A model generated the notes under the pieces. That model was given only the letters and a program-made list of their open reading frames with translations, was not told the DNA's origin and made no database searches. The translations under genes were made by a program, and so were the position numbers. DNA of 7,395 nt from Verrucomicrobiota bacterium (lineage in GTDB: Bacteria > Verrucomicrobiota > Verrucomicrobiia > Limisphaerales > UBA1096). Every line of letters begins with the position of its first letter. Position 1 is the stretch's first letter. Shown here piece by piece: positions 1 to 6,817 of this stretch. Where the stretch lies: contig QOAX01000296.1 of the NCBI GenBank assembly GCA_003972865.1, forward strand, positions 1-7,395, in the 5' to 3' direction.

Positions 1-89
1 CACACGCGAACCCAAATTGCCCCGGCGATAATTCGCCCCGTGTTCCCGCTTGCACTTCGCCGCAATTCTGTTTCGGTTCCCCACGTCGA

Positions 90-1613
90 ATGAAACCGAC
101 AGCCGTCATTCTCGGGATCGCTTTTGCAAGCGCGCTTGGCCAGGCGCATTCGGATGGTTGGAAGCAATTCCGGGGTCCGAACGGCTCCGGCGTGGCGAAG
201 GAAAGCAGACCGCCGGTCGAACTCGACGCCGCCCAACTGGCTTGGAAGACGGCCCTGCCACCCGGCCTGTCGTCGCCGGTGCTGTCGGGCGAGCGCGTTT
301 TCCTCACCGGCTTGGCCAAGGGCAGGCTCGTCACCATCGCGATCAACAAAGCCGACGGCAAAATCGCCTGGCAAAACCAGGCGCCAAAGGTCGAATTTGA
401 AAAGGTTCACAAAGCCAACCACCCCGCCGCCCCCTCGGTGCTCGTCGGGGACAAACGGGTTTTCACTTACTTTGGCTCATACGGCCTGCTTTGCCACGAC
501 CACGATGGCAGGGAACTCTGGAAAAAACCGATCCCCACGCCCAAGACACTTTACGGCATGTCCACCTCCCCGATCGTCCACGGCAAACATCTCATCATGG
601 TGCTGGACAACGACGCAAACCTCCCCGGCAGCCGATTGAGCCAGTCCAAAATCGTCGCCTACGACAAAACCAACGGCGATGTCGACTGGGAAATACCACG
701 ACCGTTACACCGCAGCGGTTGGTCGACCCCAATGATTTGGAAGCACGGCAGCGAAACCGAACTCGTCGTCTTGGGCAACGGCCGCGTGAGCGGTTACGAC
801 ATGAAAACCGGCACGCAAAAATGGTTTGTCCCCGGCTTCTCCCGCGAAACCATTTCAACACCGGTCGCCGGCAATAACGTTCTTTACGTCTCCTCCTCGA
901 AACTCGGCGGTGGTGCGGACATCCAGCCCGATCCGTTGCCGTTTTGGGAAGCCGTCATTCGTTTCGACAAAAACAGTGACGGCAAAATTGAACGCAAGGA
1001 AATGACCGGCCACTTCACTTTTCCAATCCGACCCGAGCTTCCGCTCGGCCATCCCGGCTACGGCATCCCGTTGCCGGACGACAAGCGCCGCCGTCAGGAA
1101 CGGCTCGACGGGATGTTCCGCGGCACCGACCGCAACCGAGACGGCTTTTGGAGCAGGGAGGAATTCATGTCGAACATGCGAGGCGGCCGGGGCAAGCCGT
1201 TGCTCATCGCCATACGCCCCGGCGGCCAGGGCAACATCACCGACACGCACTTGAAGTGGGAACTCAATCGGAGCATCCCTGAAATACCCTCTCCGTTACT
1301 CTACAGCAATCTCATCTATATGGTTCGAAACGGCGGCCTTCTCGCAGCGGTCGATGCCACCAACGGAAAGCTACTCTACCGCGAACGCCTCAACGCGCCC
1401 GGCCAATACAGCGCCTCACCCGTCGCAGCGAACGGCCACGTTTATCTTGGCTCAAACCGCGGTATCATCACCGTCGTCAAGGTGGACAAGAAATTCGAAA
1501 TCATCCACCAACACGATCTGAAAGATCCAGTGTTGGTCAGCCCGGCCATCGACAAATCAACCCTCTACGTCCGTAGCGAAAAAGCTCTCTGGGCATTTCG
1601 AGATAATAAGTAA
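90..1613 (+). CDS. Exported PQQ-like beta-propeller protein with two EF-hand loops
   Basis: A 507-residue protein of the PQQ-like (BamB-type) beta-propeller family. Residues 1-19 look like a signal peptide (hydrophobic AVILGIAFASALG, likely cut after GQA), followed by WKQFRGPNGSG, the N-terminal signature of the family in Planctomycetes and Verrucomicrobia. Blade-like repeats carry A-x-D-x-x-x-G-x-x-x-W patterns (KADGKIAWQ near 87, DHDGRELWK near 137, YDKTNGDVDW near 191, YDMKTGTQKW near 236, VDATNGKLLY near 421). Two EF-hand loops interrupt the propeller: DKNSDGKIERKE (293-304) and DRNRDGFWSREE (347-358), both with calcium ligands at loop positions 1, 3, 5 and 12. There is no CxxCH haem motif, so a cytochrome-linked quinoprotein dehydrogenase is unlikely. 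The role is probably periplasmic or surface scaffolding; the ligand is unknown. The ATG at 90 has no clear Shine-Dalgarno, but it begins the signal peptide. The gene converges on the sulfatase, and its last 77 bases recur at 3542-3618. Confidence 0.9.
   Translation: MKPTAVILGIAFASALGQAHSDGWKQFRGPNGSGVAKESRPPVELDAAQLAWKTALPPGLSSPVLSGERVFLTGLAKGRLVTIAINKADGKIAWQNQAPKVEFEKVHKANHPAAPSVLVGDKRVFTYFGSYGLLCHDHDGRELWKKPIPTPKTLYGMSTSPIVHGKHLIMVLDNDANLPGSRLSQSKIVAYDKTNGDVDWEIPRPLHRSGWSTPMIWKHGSETELVVLGNGRVSGYDMKTGTQKWFVPGFSRETISTPVAGNNVLYVSSSKLGGGADIQPDPLPFWEAVIRFDKNSDGKIERKEMTGHFTFPIRPELPLGHPGYGIPLPDDKRRRQERLDGMFRGTDRNRDGFWSREEFMSNMRGGRGKPLLIAIRPGGQGNITDTHLKWELNRSIPEIPSPLLYSNLIYMVRNGGLLAAVDATNGKLLYRERLNAPGQYSASPVAANGHVYLGSNRGIITVVKVDKKFEIIHQHDLKDPVLVSPAIDKSTLYVRSEKALWAFRDNK
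1537..1613 (+). repeat. Direct repeat, copy 1: 3' end of the beta-propeller gene
   Basis: The last 77 bases of the beta-propeller gene, including its TAA, are repeated in the same orientation at 3542-3618. Hand alignment needs no gaps. The first 37 bases differ at one position and the remaining 40 at 11. The encoded tails are SPAIDKSTLYVRSEKALWAF here and SPAIDKSTLYVRTEEALLAF in the other copy. Most differences are conservative or synonymous, which points to divergence of coding sequence rather than chance similarity. Confidence 0.85.
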
Positions 1614-1621
1614 ACAGCGCC

Positions 1622-1811
1622 TTAACGCACTGCCCTGAAGAACTTTTTTGCTTGTTGGCGAGAATACCAAGGGGCTGATTGAATTCATTTTCCGCCAAGG
1701 CCCATTGATGGTGGGCGCATATTCAAGATTCCGATCAAACGTCAAAGACAGCTTTCCGTCCGAATTGCGAATGCCGCTTAGCAAATTAAAATTATTAAGC
1801 GAGATTGCAAT
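1622..1811 (-). pseudogene. Frameshifted 3' relic of an exported-protein gene (FFRxxR-type C-terminal module)
   Basis: The minus strand reads an open segment from just after a stop at 1812-1814. It contains GKLSLTFDRNLEYAPTINGP and then W, R, K, MNSISPLVFSP and TSKK. This matches my recollection of the C-terminal module on many verrucomicrobial exported proteins (L-x-x-x-x-x-x-L-E-x-A-P-x-x-x-G-P-W, then S-P, then FFRVR and stop). The uninterrupted frame continues into meaningless sequence (KKVLQGSALRR). Removing one base from the run of six T on the plus strand (A on the coding strand) at 1644-1649 gives KKFFRAVR and a TAA at 1622-1624, exactly the expected ending. I read it as the last 60 or so codons of a lost gene with a one-base homopolymer expansion. 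The upstream stop and absence of a start or signal peptide argue against a living gene. The call rests on remembered family pattern, not a search. Confidence 0.6.
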
Positions 1812-1855
1812 TCACCAGCACACTTGGTCTAGTCGGTCTTCTACAGAACCATAAA

Positions 1856-3463
1856 ATGAATGAAAAAAGTCAAAGTGGCAGGGTGTTATTCTATGGACGT
1901 ACCGACTGGCTCGACACCCTCAGCAAGACACTTTTGCTTTTGAGTTTAATGTCCCAACAGATTTTGGCACAAGTATCAGGCTCCTTGGAAATTGTGAATG
2001 TCACTAAGGACACAATTATATTCAGTGACAATTTCGAATCGGGCATAGCCGGAGGAGCACCCGGAGCGGACGACCCCAAGGTGGGCACCTGGAGTTGGAA
2101 CAGTACACCGGTTACTGAAATAAGGGGGCTGGAAAATACAAAAAAAATGATTGCTGCTGAAGGCTCGCAGTATCTCAAGATTGCCCGCATGCCTGAGCGT
2201 GTCAAACTGACCGCTATTGGTGATGACGATGCAGCGATTGAGGGCGAAGAAGGCGACACGGTCGAGATTCGGTTTTCCTTTTTTTATGAAAGCGGTTACG
2301 CAAGTATCTACCCTGGTTCAATAGATGGAGACAGCGCACAGATCACCTTCTTCCCGGGCGGTGAAGTAAGGATATACGGTGGGGCGGATGTTGGATGGAA
2401 CATTCTTGATCAAACCTACAATGAGGGCGACTGGAACGAGGTCGTCATCCAGTACATCAATGATTCAGGGGAGCATTCGATATCGGTCAATGGAGCTGAA
2501 TTTGAAACCTACGAGGGCGTTTCCAGTGAAGACAACGGCAGTGGAGGGTATGTGGATGGATTTAGGCTTCAAGGCGATGGTGGAGGCACGATGTTCTTTA
2601 TCGATGCGGTTGAAGTCGTCAATGTCACAAAGAACAGGGTTATTTTCAGTGACAATTTTGAATCGGGCATAGCCGGGGAATCACCCGGAATGGATGATCC
2701 CGATGTGGGAACGTGGGATTGGAACGGGTCGTCGATCGCTGAGATAATGGGGCCGTCAGACACGGAAGAAATGACCGCTGCTGAGGGTTCACAATATCTC
2801 AGGATCGCACGATTGACGGGCCGACCGAAACTCACGGCCATTGGCAATCTGGACGCTGCGGATGCCGGCGAGGAAGGAGACACGGTTGAAATTCGGTTTT
2901 CACTCTATTTTGAAAGCGGCTACGCAAGCATCTACCCGCGGTCCGGTGACGGAGACAGCGCACAGATAACCTTCTTTCCCGATGGAGAGGTTCGAATCTA
3001 CGGGGGCGGGGATGTGGGATGGAATATTCTTGACCAAACTTACAACGAGGGTGAGTGGAACCAGGTTATCATCCAGTACGTCAACGGTTCAGGGGAGTAT
3101 TCAATATCGGTCAATGGAGCTGAATTTGAAACCTACGAGGGCGTTTCCAGTGAAGACAACGGCAGTGGGGGAAACTTGGATGGATTCCGTTTACAGGGCG
3201 ATGGAGGCAATACGATTTTTTATCTGGACGGAATACAGGGAACTGAACACGAACCCATCAAGCTCAAGTACACCAACTTCGGCGGTGTCGCCTTCAAAGC
3301 GATCGAGGGGAAAGACTACGAAATTCAAGTATCCCATGACTTAAAACAATGGAGCGAACTCGGAGAAATCAAAGATGCCTCCGGTGATGTGGAGTTCATT
3401 GATCCTCGACAACCCCTTGTACCCTTCAAGAAGAATTTCTTTCGTGTGAAGTTGGTGGAATAA
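1856..3463 (+). CDS. Exported protein with two tandem lectin-like repeats and a verrucomicrobial-type C-terminal module
   Basis: A 535-residue protein from the ATG at 1856. A TTG at 1805 in the same frame would add 17 residues ahead of the signal sequence and is less likely. A long charged N-terminus leads into the hydrophobic stretch TLLLLSLM (25-32) with a plausible cut after ILA (38), suggesting export. Residues 45-252 and 253-460 are two 208-residue repeats, about 75% identical by hand count. Each begins with a VNVTK and FSDNFESGIAG stretch and is rich in alternating hydrophobic strands (EIRFS, AQITFF, GEVRIYGG, HSISVNG), as expected of a concanavalin/LamG-like jelly roll that may bind carbohydrate. 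Residues 468-535 form a separate module (FKAIEGKDYEIQVSHDLKQW to FFRVKLVE) of a type common at the ends of verrucomicrobial exported proteins. No catalytic motif was recognised. No Shine-Dalgarno is visible; a weak promoter-like pair (TTGCAA at 1805, TCTAGT at 1828) lies upstream. GC is lower than in the neighbouring genes. Confidence 0.8.
   Translation: MNEKSQSGRVLFYGRTDWLDTLSKTLLLLSLMSQQILAQVSGSLEIVNVTKDTIIFSDNFESGIAGGAPGADDPKVGTWSWNSTPVTEIRGLENTKKMIAAEGSQYLKIARMPERVKLTAIGDDDAAIEGEEGDTVEIRFSFFYESGYASIYPGSIDGDSAQITFFPGGEVRIYGGADVGWNILDQTYNEGDWNEVVIQYINDSGEHSISVNGAEFETYEGVSSEDNGSGGYVDGFRLQGDGGGTMFFIDAVEVVNVTKNRVIFSDNFESGIAGESPGMDDPDVGTWDWNGSSIAEIMGPSDTEEMTAAEGSQYLRIARLTGRPKLTAIGNLDAADAGEEGDTVEIRFSLYFESGYASIYPRSGDGDSAQITFFPDGEVRIYGGGDVGWNILDQTYNEGEWNQVIIQYVNGSGEYSISVNGAEFETYEGVSSEDNGSGGNLDGFRLQGDGGNTIFYLDGIQGTEHEPIKLKYTNFGGVAFKAIEGKDYEIQVSHDLKQWSELGEIKDASGDVEFIDPRQPLVPFKKNFFRVKLVE
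1988..2611 (+). repeat. Tandem coding repeat, unit 1 (624 bp)
   Basis: First of two directly adjacent 624-base units within the lectin-like gene, equal to 208 codons. The offset to unit 2 is exactly 624 at both ends (for example GAA at 1988 and 2612, GGAGCTGAA at 2492 and 3116), so no indels separate them. Identity is uneven. The block 2480-2544 is identical to 3104-3168 over 65 bases, whereas the stretch around 2070-2150 is much more diverged. Confidence 0.9.
2612..3235 (+). repeat. Tandem coding repeat, unit 2 (624 bp)
   Basis: Second unit of the 624-base tandem duplication, directly abutting unit 1. About 51 of 208 residues differ from unit 1 by hand count. Most differences fall in the N-terminal third after FESGIAG. 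The motifs GSQYL, GDTVEIRFS, ESGYASIYP, GDSAQITFFP and NGAEFETYEGVSSEDNGSGG are shared. After unit 2 the sequence leaves the repeat pattern and enters the C-terminal module. Confidence 0.9.
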
Positions 3464-3515
3464 ATTGAATTGGACTTTAATGGGGCTCAACAAGGCAAGA
3501 AATCCGGAATATCGG

Positions 3516-3539
3516 CATACCAAACCATAGTTGGTTATG
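3516..3539. other. Imperfect inverted repeat between the lectin-like gene and the propeller-tail copy
   Basis: CATACCAA and TTGGTTATG can pair as an eight-base-pair stem with one bulged T around the seven-base loop ACCATAG. It lies 52 bases after the lectin-like gene's stop and two bases before the propeller-tail repeat. No long T run follows on either strand, so it is at best a weak terminator. It could equally be a junction scar or chance. Confidence 0.3.
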
Positions 3540-3541
3540 TT

Positions 3542-3618
3542 TCAGCCCGGCAATCGACAAATCAACCCTCTACGTCCGCACCGAAGAAGCCCTCTTGGCT
3601 TTTCGGGCGAACGACTAA
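3542..3618 (+). pseudogene. Stranded 3' fragment of a beta-propeller gene (direct repeat, copy 2)
   Basis: In the frame ending with TAA at 3616-3618 the sequence reads SPAIDKSTLYVR, TEEALLAF, then RAND and stop. This aligns without gaps to the end of the beta-propeller protein (SPAIDKSTLYVR, SEKALWAF, RDNK, stop). The nucleotide match is 65 of 77 by hand. Upstream of 3542 the frame stays open but reads IGIPNHSWLCF, which does not resemble a propeller blade, and no start or signal peptide is present. It is therefore a gene end without a gene. It stops nine bases before the convergent sulfatase stop, which may be the original position of the propeller gene's end. It could alternatively be the last trace of a second, deleted propeller paralogue. 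Confidence 0.75.
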
Positions 3619-3627
3619 ACCGTTCGA

Positions 3628-5028
3628 TTATTTGCCGATCCTCGGGACGAGTTGGTCGGGCACCGGCTTGACGCTGGCTTGGAGTTTTTCGCCCAGCTTG
3701 GCCAAGCGCTCGACGATGTCGGGATGCTTGTCGGCGAGGTCGTATTTCTCAGATGGATCTTCGCCCAAGTGATACAGTTCCGGCTTAGCCAAGGGCATGG
3801 GATTGATCCCGTTTTCCTCGCGGAACTGCGCCTTGTAGTTGCCGGAACGCACCGCGCTCAACTGTGCGCCGCCGAAGAAATACATCTCCTTGCGCGGACT
3901 CTTCCTGCGGTTCAGCAACACGTCGCTCAAGTCGTAGCCGTCGAGTGCGCGGTCGCTGGGCACCTTGGCCCCGGCCAGGCTGGCGAACGTCGGCAACACG
4001 TCGAGCGTGCTGCCCATCTCCTGCACCACGCCCGGCTTCACGTTGCCCGGCCCCCAGAAAATCGCTGGCTCGCGCATGCCGCCCTCGCGGGTGCCGCCCT
4101 TGGCCCCTCGCAGCAAACCGGCCGAGCCGCCGTGCGTCTTGAAAACCTCCCACGGCCCGTTGTCCGACGTGAACAGCACGATCGTTTTTTTATCGAGCTT
4201 CTGTTTGCGCAACGTGTTCAACACCTGGCCGACCGACCAGTCAATCTCCGAGATCACGTCGCCATAAATCCCATTCAGGCTTTTGCCCTCAAACTTCTTG
4301 GATCGGTACAGTGGGATGTGCGGCATCGAGTGCGCGAGGTATAAAAAGAATGGTTTCTCCTTGTTGTCCTTTATGAATTTGACCGCCTGCTGGGTGTAAC
4401 GGCGGGTGATGGTGGTTTGATTCACCGGCCGCTCGATCTCCTCGGCATTTCGCAGCAACGGCACCTTGTAAACCGACCACGGTGATGACTTGCCGATTTC
4501 CACCCAGTTGCCCTTGATCGATGGATCACGATCCATATCGTTGGAGTACGGGATGCCGTAGTACGAGTCGAAGCCCTGCGTGATCGGCAGGTGCCTGGGC
4601 AGATGCCCCATGTGCCATTTGCCGACCATGCCGGTTTTGTAACCGGCATCTTTCAGCACCTCGGCGACCGTGATTTCGCTTTGCGGCAGGCCACCGGCAG
4701 AGTCCGGGAACAACACCACCCGCTTGCTCGACGCCATCCCTGAGCGCACCGGCAACCGCCCGGTCATCAACGCCGCACGGCTCGGCGTGCAAACCGGCGC
4801 CGAGGAATAAAACTGCGTCCACTTCTGCCCCTGATGCGCCATACGATCGAGGTGCGGCGTGTGGATGGTCGGATGCCCGTTGCACGACATGTCACCGTAC
4901 CCCTGGTCATCGGTGAAAATCACAACGAAATTCAACTGCTCCTTGGCCAATCCCGACGAACCCAAACCAAGCGCCACAGTCAAACCCAGCGCACCCAGTT
5001 TCAAACCGTTCAAAAAAGAGGAGGTCAT
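3628..5028 (-). CDS. Secreted FGly-dependent sulfatase (arylsulfatase family, type I)
   Basis: A 466-residue member of the alkaline-phosphatase-superfamily sulfatases, which hydrolyse sulfate esters. The ATG at 5028 has AGG nine bases upstream. An in-frame TTG at 5037 would add three residues and sits directly against that AGG, so ATG is preferred. Residues 1-28 are a signal peptide (hydrophobic core LGALGLTVALGLG, cut after GLA). The catalytic core is clear: FTDDQGYGDM supplies metal ligands D40 and D41; CTPSRAALMTGR holds C80, the residue converted to formylglycine, and R84; GKWHMG holds K137 and H139; H237 is in SMPHIP; TSDNGP holds D289 and N290; K310 is in RGAKGGTREGG. All key residues are present, so it is probably active, provided a formylglycine-generating enzyme is encoded elsewhere. 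Its C-terminal LYHLGEDPSEKYDLA is typical of the family. The substrate cannot be told, but PVC sulfatases often act on sulfated polysaccharides. The gene follows the oxidoreductase on the same strand after 118 bases. Confidence 0.95.
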   Translation of the reverse strand: MTSSFLNGLKLGALGLTVALGLGSSGLAKEQLNFVVIFTDDQGYGDMSCNGHPTIHTPHLDRMAHQGQKWTQFYSSAPVCTPSRAALMTGRLPVRSGMASSKRVVLFPDSAGGLPQSEITVAEVLKDAGYKTGMVGKWHMGHLPRHLPITQGFDSYYGIPYSNDMDRDPSIKGNWVEIGKSSPWSVYKVPLLRNAEEIERPVNQTTITRRYTQQAVKFIKDNKEKPFFLYLAHSMPHIPLYRSKKFEGKSLNGIYGDVISEIDWSVGQVLNTLRKQKLDKKTIVLFTSDNGPWEVFKTHGGSAGLLRGAKGGTREGGMREPAIFWGPGNVKPGVVQEMGSTLDVLPTFASLAGAKVPSDRALDGYDLSDVLLNRRKSPRKEMYFFGGAQLSAVRSGNYKAQFREENGINPMPLAKPELYHLGEDPSEKYDLADKHPDIVERLAKLGEKLQASVKPVPDQLVPRIGK

Positions 5029-5146
5029 GCGGAACAACCTACCAAACGCCCTGCCCCGTTGGAAGAAAAAGAAACCAGACGCTCGCTTAGTCTACAGCTT
5101 CAAAATTATCCTCGGTGAACTCAGGATTTGTTTCAGCGGGTCGTGC

Positions 5147-6811
5147 CTAGGAAATAGTGGCTTGCTGCTTTTGGGTTGTCCCTTGGACGCCATGGCGGAG
5201 TTCCTCCGGCCAAAGTTCGGGATGATCCGCCGGGTAGCAGCGCAATGACTGACCAGCTGGCTGAAACAGATCCCCATAACGACAGCCCAGCGCGGTGTGC
5301 GCGGCAGCCAGTCCCGACATCGTTGCGCCAGCGACACCATGACCCAATGTGCTCGCTCCACACATCATCAGGCCGTTTATGGGAGTCTTTATCGGCCACG
5401 AAAACGGTCCAACATGGCTCCGGGTTTTTTCTGTCCCGTAAAGATTGCCTGCGGTTGAGGCAACGTAATAGCGATTGGTCAGGGGCGTGCCAAGTTCTGC
5501 GAAAACCGTGGCGTCCCGAATCCCGGGAAGGGTATTCTCCAAAGCTTCAAACATGCGGGCCGTGAGGTTTTCCTTGAATTTTTTGTACGCCTCTGGCCGG
5601 TCCTCTAGGCGCGTGTTCTCCCATCGCCTGAACGCCTCCCAGGAAACAAACGAGAATGCCTCCATGGTATGGTGGCCGTGGGCGCGCTTGGATGGATCCT
5701 TAAGTGTTGTGCAAGTCAGGAATGTGGATGGCAACTCCCTTGACTCATCCAGGTTTGGTTTGGCAGCGATATCGTAGTTGGCCTGGATATCGGGGGTCTT
5801 GCTCCACCAATAGTTACCGGAGTCCAAGCCGGCTGCCCGGACGTCCATGTCCACTGCCAGAAAGAGAGACAAGGCAGAGGTCGACCATTTCGTGCGCCTC
5901 AAATGCCGATTAATCTTCGGATGAAGGTGTTCGGATTCCACCAGCTTGCCGTAGGTTACAACGGGGTCTGCGTTGGAAATAACGAGGGGAGCCAGAATCT
6001 GCTCGCCGCTTTCCAGTTGCACGCCGGCCACTTTCTTCGTGCTGCCATGTCCTTCAATTAGGATTCGGTTCACGCCAGTGCGGACACTGATTTCACCGCC
6101 ACATCGTCGAAGTTCCTTGATGAACGCCCTGGGCAGAGCCTTGGCGCCGCCCTTGGGGTACCAGCCCCCATCAAAGTAATGCGATGCAACGGCAGCATGG
6201 ATCGCTGTGAGTGCCCTTCGTGGCCCAACCCCGTGATCGCCGGATTGAATCGTTAGAATTGCCCTCAACAGGGGATTCTTGGTGAACCGATCCAGGAACC
6301 GGTCCAAGGGCAGGAGACCTTGGAGAAAAAGATCCCTCTTCCGCCAACCGGCCTTGATGGCATCGCCGAAGGTTCTGACCTCAAAGTCATCGGAAATTTG
6401 ATTCGAGATGCGGGTGCATGTCGCCAGATACCGATCAATGCCATCGGCCTCGCTGGGGAATCGGGACTTCAGGCGTTCCGCGTACACCTCCCGTCCCTTG
6501 GGAATGTCAAAGTACTCATCGCCGATGTGCACGTGATCGTAGCCATCAGGATTCAGCTCAAGGAAAACAAGATCGTTGGCCACACCCAATCCCTCATAAA
6601 TCCGGCGCATGTTGCCTCCGGGACCCAAATCGCCAATGTAGTGGACACCGGGACTGAATTGGTACCCCCCCATTGGAAACGAGTGACACCATCCCCCGGG
6701 CAAATAGTGCTGCTCAAACACCATGACTCTTTTGTTCGCCCTGGCCAGAGCCACTGCCGCGGCCATGCCACCCGCCCCGGAGCCAATCACAATGACATCT
6801 GCATCCTTCAT
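5147..6811 (-). CDS. FAD-dependent oxidoreductase of the RetSat / CrtI-CrtISO carotenoid family
   Basis: A 554-residue flavoprotein. Residues 5-34 form the N-terminal dinucleotide-binding fold: DVIVIGSGAGGMAAAVALA with GSGAGG at 10-15 and acidic E33 at the end of the second strand, which should hold FAD ribose. It continues EQHYLPGGWCHSF and GVHYIGD (55-61), a pattern close to all-trans-retinol 13,14-reductases and carotenoid isomerases. The C-terminal FAD signature, GLMMCGASTLGHGVAGATMS and on to AAA, is at 480-504. There is no signal peptide, so it is likely cytoplasmic or membrane-associated. The family desaturates, saturates or isomerises polyenes such as carotenoids, but no crtB, crtE or other pigment genes lie in this window, so the substrate is unknown. 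A 50-residue polar tail follows the FAD signature. The start ATG is six bases after the polymerase stop, with only a weak GAAAGA upstream, suggesting translation linked to that gene. Confidence 0.88.
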   Translation of the reverse strand: MKDADVIVIGSGAGGMAAAVALARANKRVMVFEQHYLPGGWCHSFPMGGYQFSPGVHYIGDLGPGGNMRRIYEGLGVANDLVFLELNPDGYDHVHIGDEYFDIPKGREVYAERLKSRFPSEADGIDRYLATCTRISNQISDDFEVRTFGDAIKAGWRKRDLFLQGLLPLDRFLDRFTKNPLLRAILTIQSGDHGVGPRRALTAIHAAVASHYFDGGWYPKGGAKALPRAFIKELRRCGGEISVRTGVNRILIEGHGSTKKVAGVQLESGEQILAPLVISNADPVVTYGKLVESEHLHPKINRHLRRTKWSTSALSLFLAVDMDVRAAGLDSGNYWWSKTPDIQANYDIAAKPNLDESRELPSTFLTCTTLKDPSKRAHGHHTMEAFSFVSWEAFRRWENTRLEDRPEAYKKFKENLTARMFEALENTLPGIRDATVFAELGTPLTNRYYVASTAGNLYGTEKTRSHVGPFSWPIKTPINGLMMCGASTLGHGVAGATMSGLAAAHTALGCRYGDLFQPAGQSLRCYPADHPELWPEELRHGVQGTTQKQQATIS

Positions 6812-6817
6812 TGTCTT

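Noticed and set aside
1..89. Promoter for the beta-propeller gene
   Set aside because: A GATAAT hexamer at about 26-31 has no acceptable -35 partner at usual spacing, so it is not called.
855..1250. 131-codon minus-strand ORF across the beta-propeller gene
   Set aside because: It lies opposite the EF-hand region of a well-supported gene and shows no family features of its own.
90..1613. Quinoprotein (PQQ) alcohol dehydrogenase
   Set aside because: The protein is shorter than typical enzymes of that class, lacks a CxxCH haem motif and I could not identify the paired-cysteine PQQ site. The N-terminus matches the non-enzymatic propeller family instead.
1648..1854. 68-codon plus-strand ORF between the propeller and lectin-like genes
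   Set aside because: No signal or domain is visible, and the same bases make better sense as the minus-strand relic of an exported-protein C-terminus.
1614..3541. Insertion sequence or transposon between the two tail copies
   Set aside because: No transposase or integrase frame is present, and the sequences just inside the two tail copies do not form terminal inverted repeats. The 77-base flanking copies are too long and too diverged for an ordinary target-site duplication.
3652..4344. 230-codon plus-strand ORF across the sulfatase gene
   Set aside because: It is antisense to a gene with all sulfatase catalytic motifs intact, has biased His/Ala/Arg-rich composition and no recognisable domain. 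It is a high-GC shadow frame.
5029..5146. Terminator or promoter in the oxidoreductase-sulfatase gap
   Set aside because: Only an imperfect short palindrome around 5111-5126 and a poor TAGACT-like -10 are visible; neither is strong enough to call.
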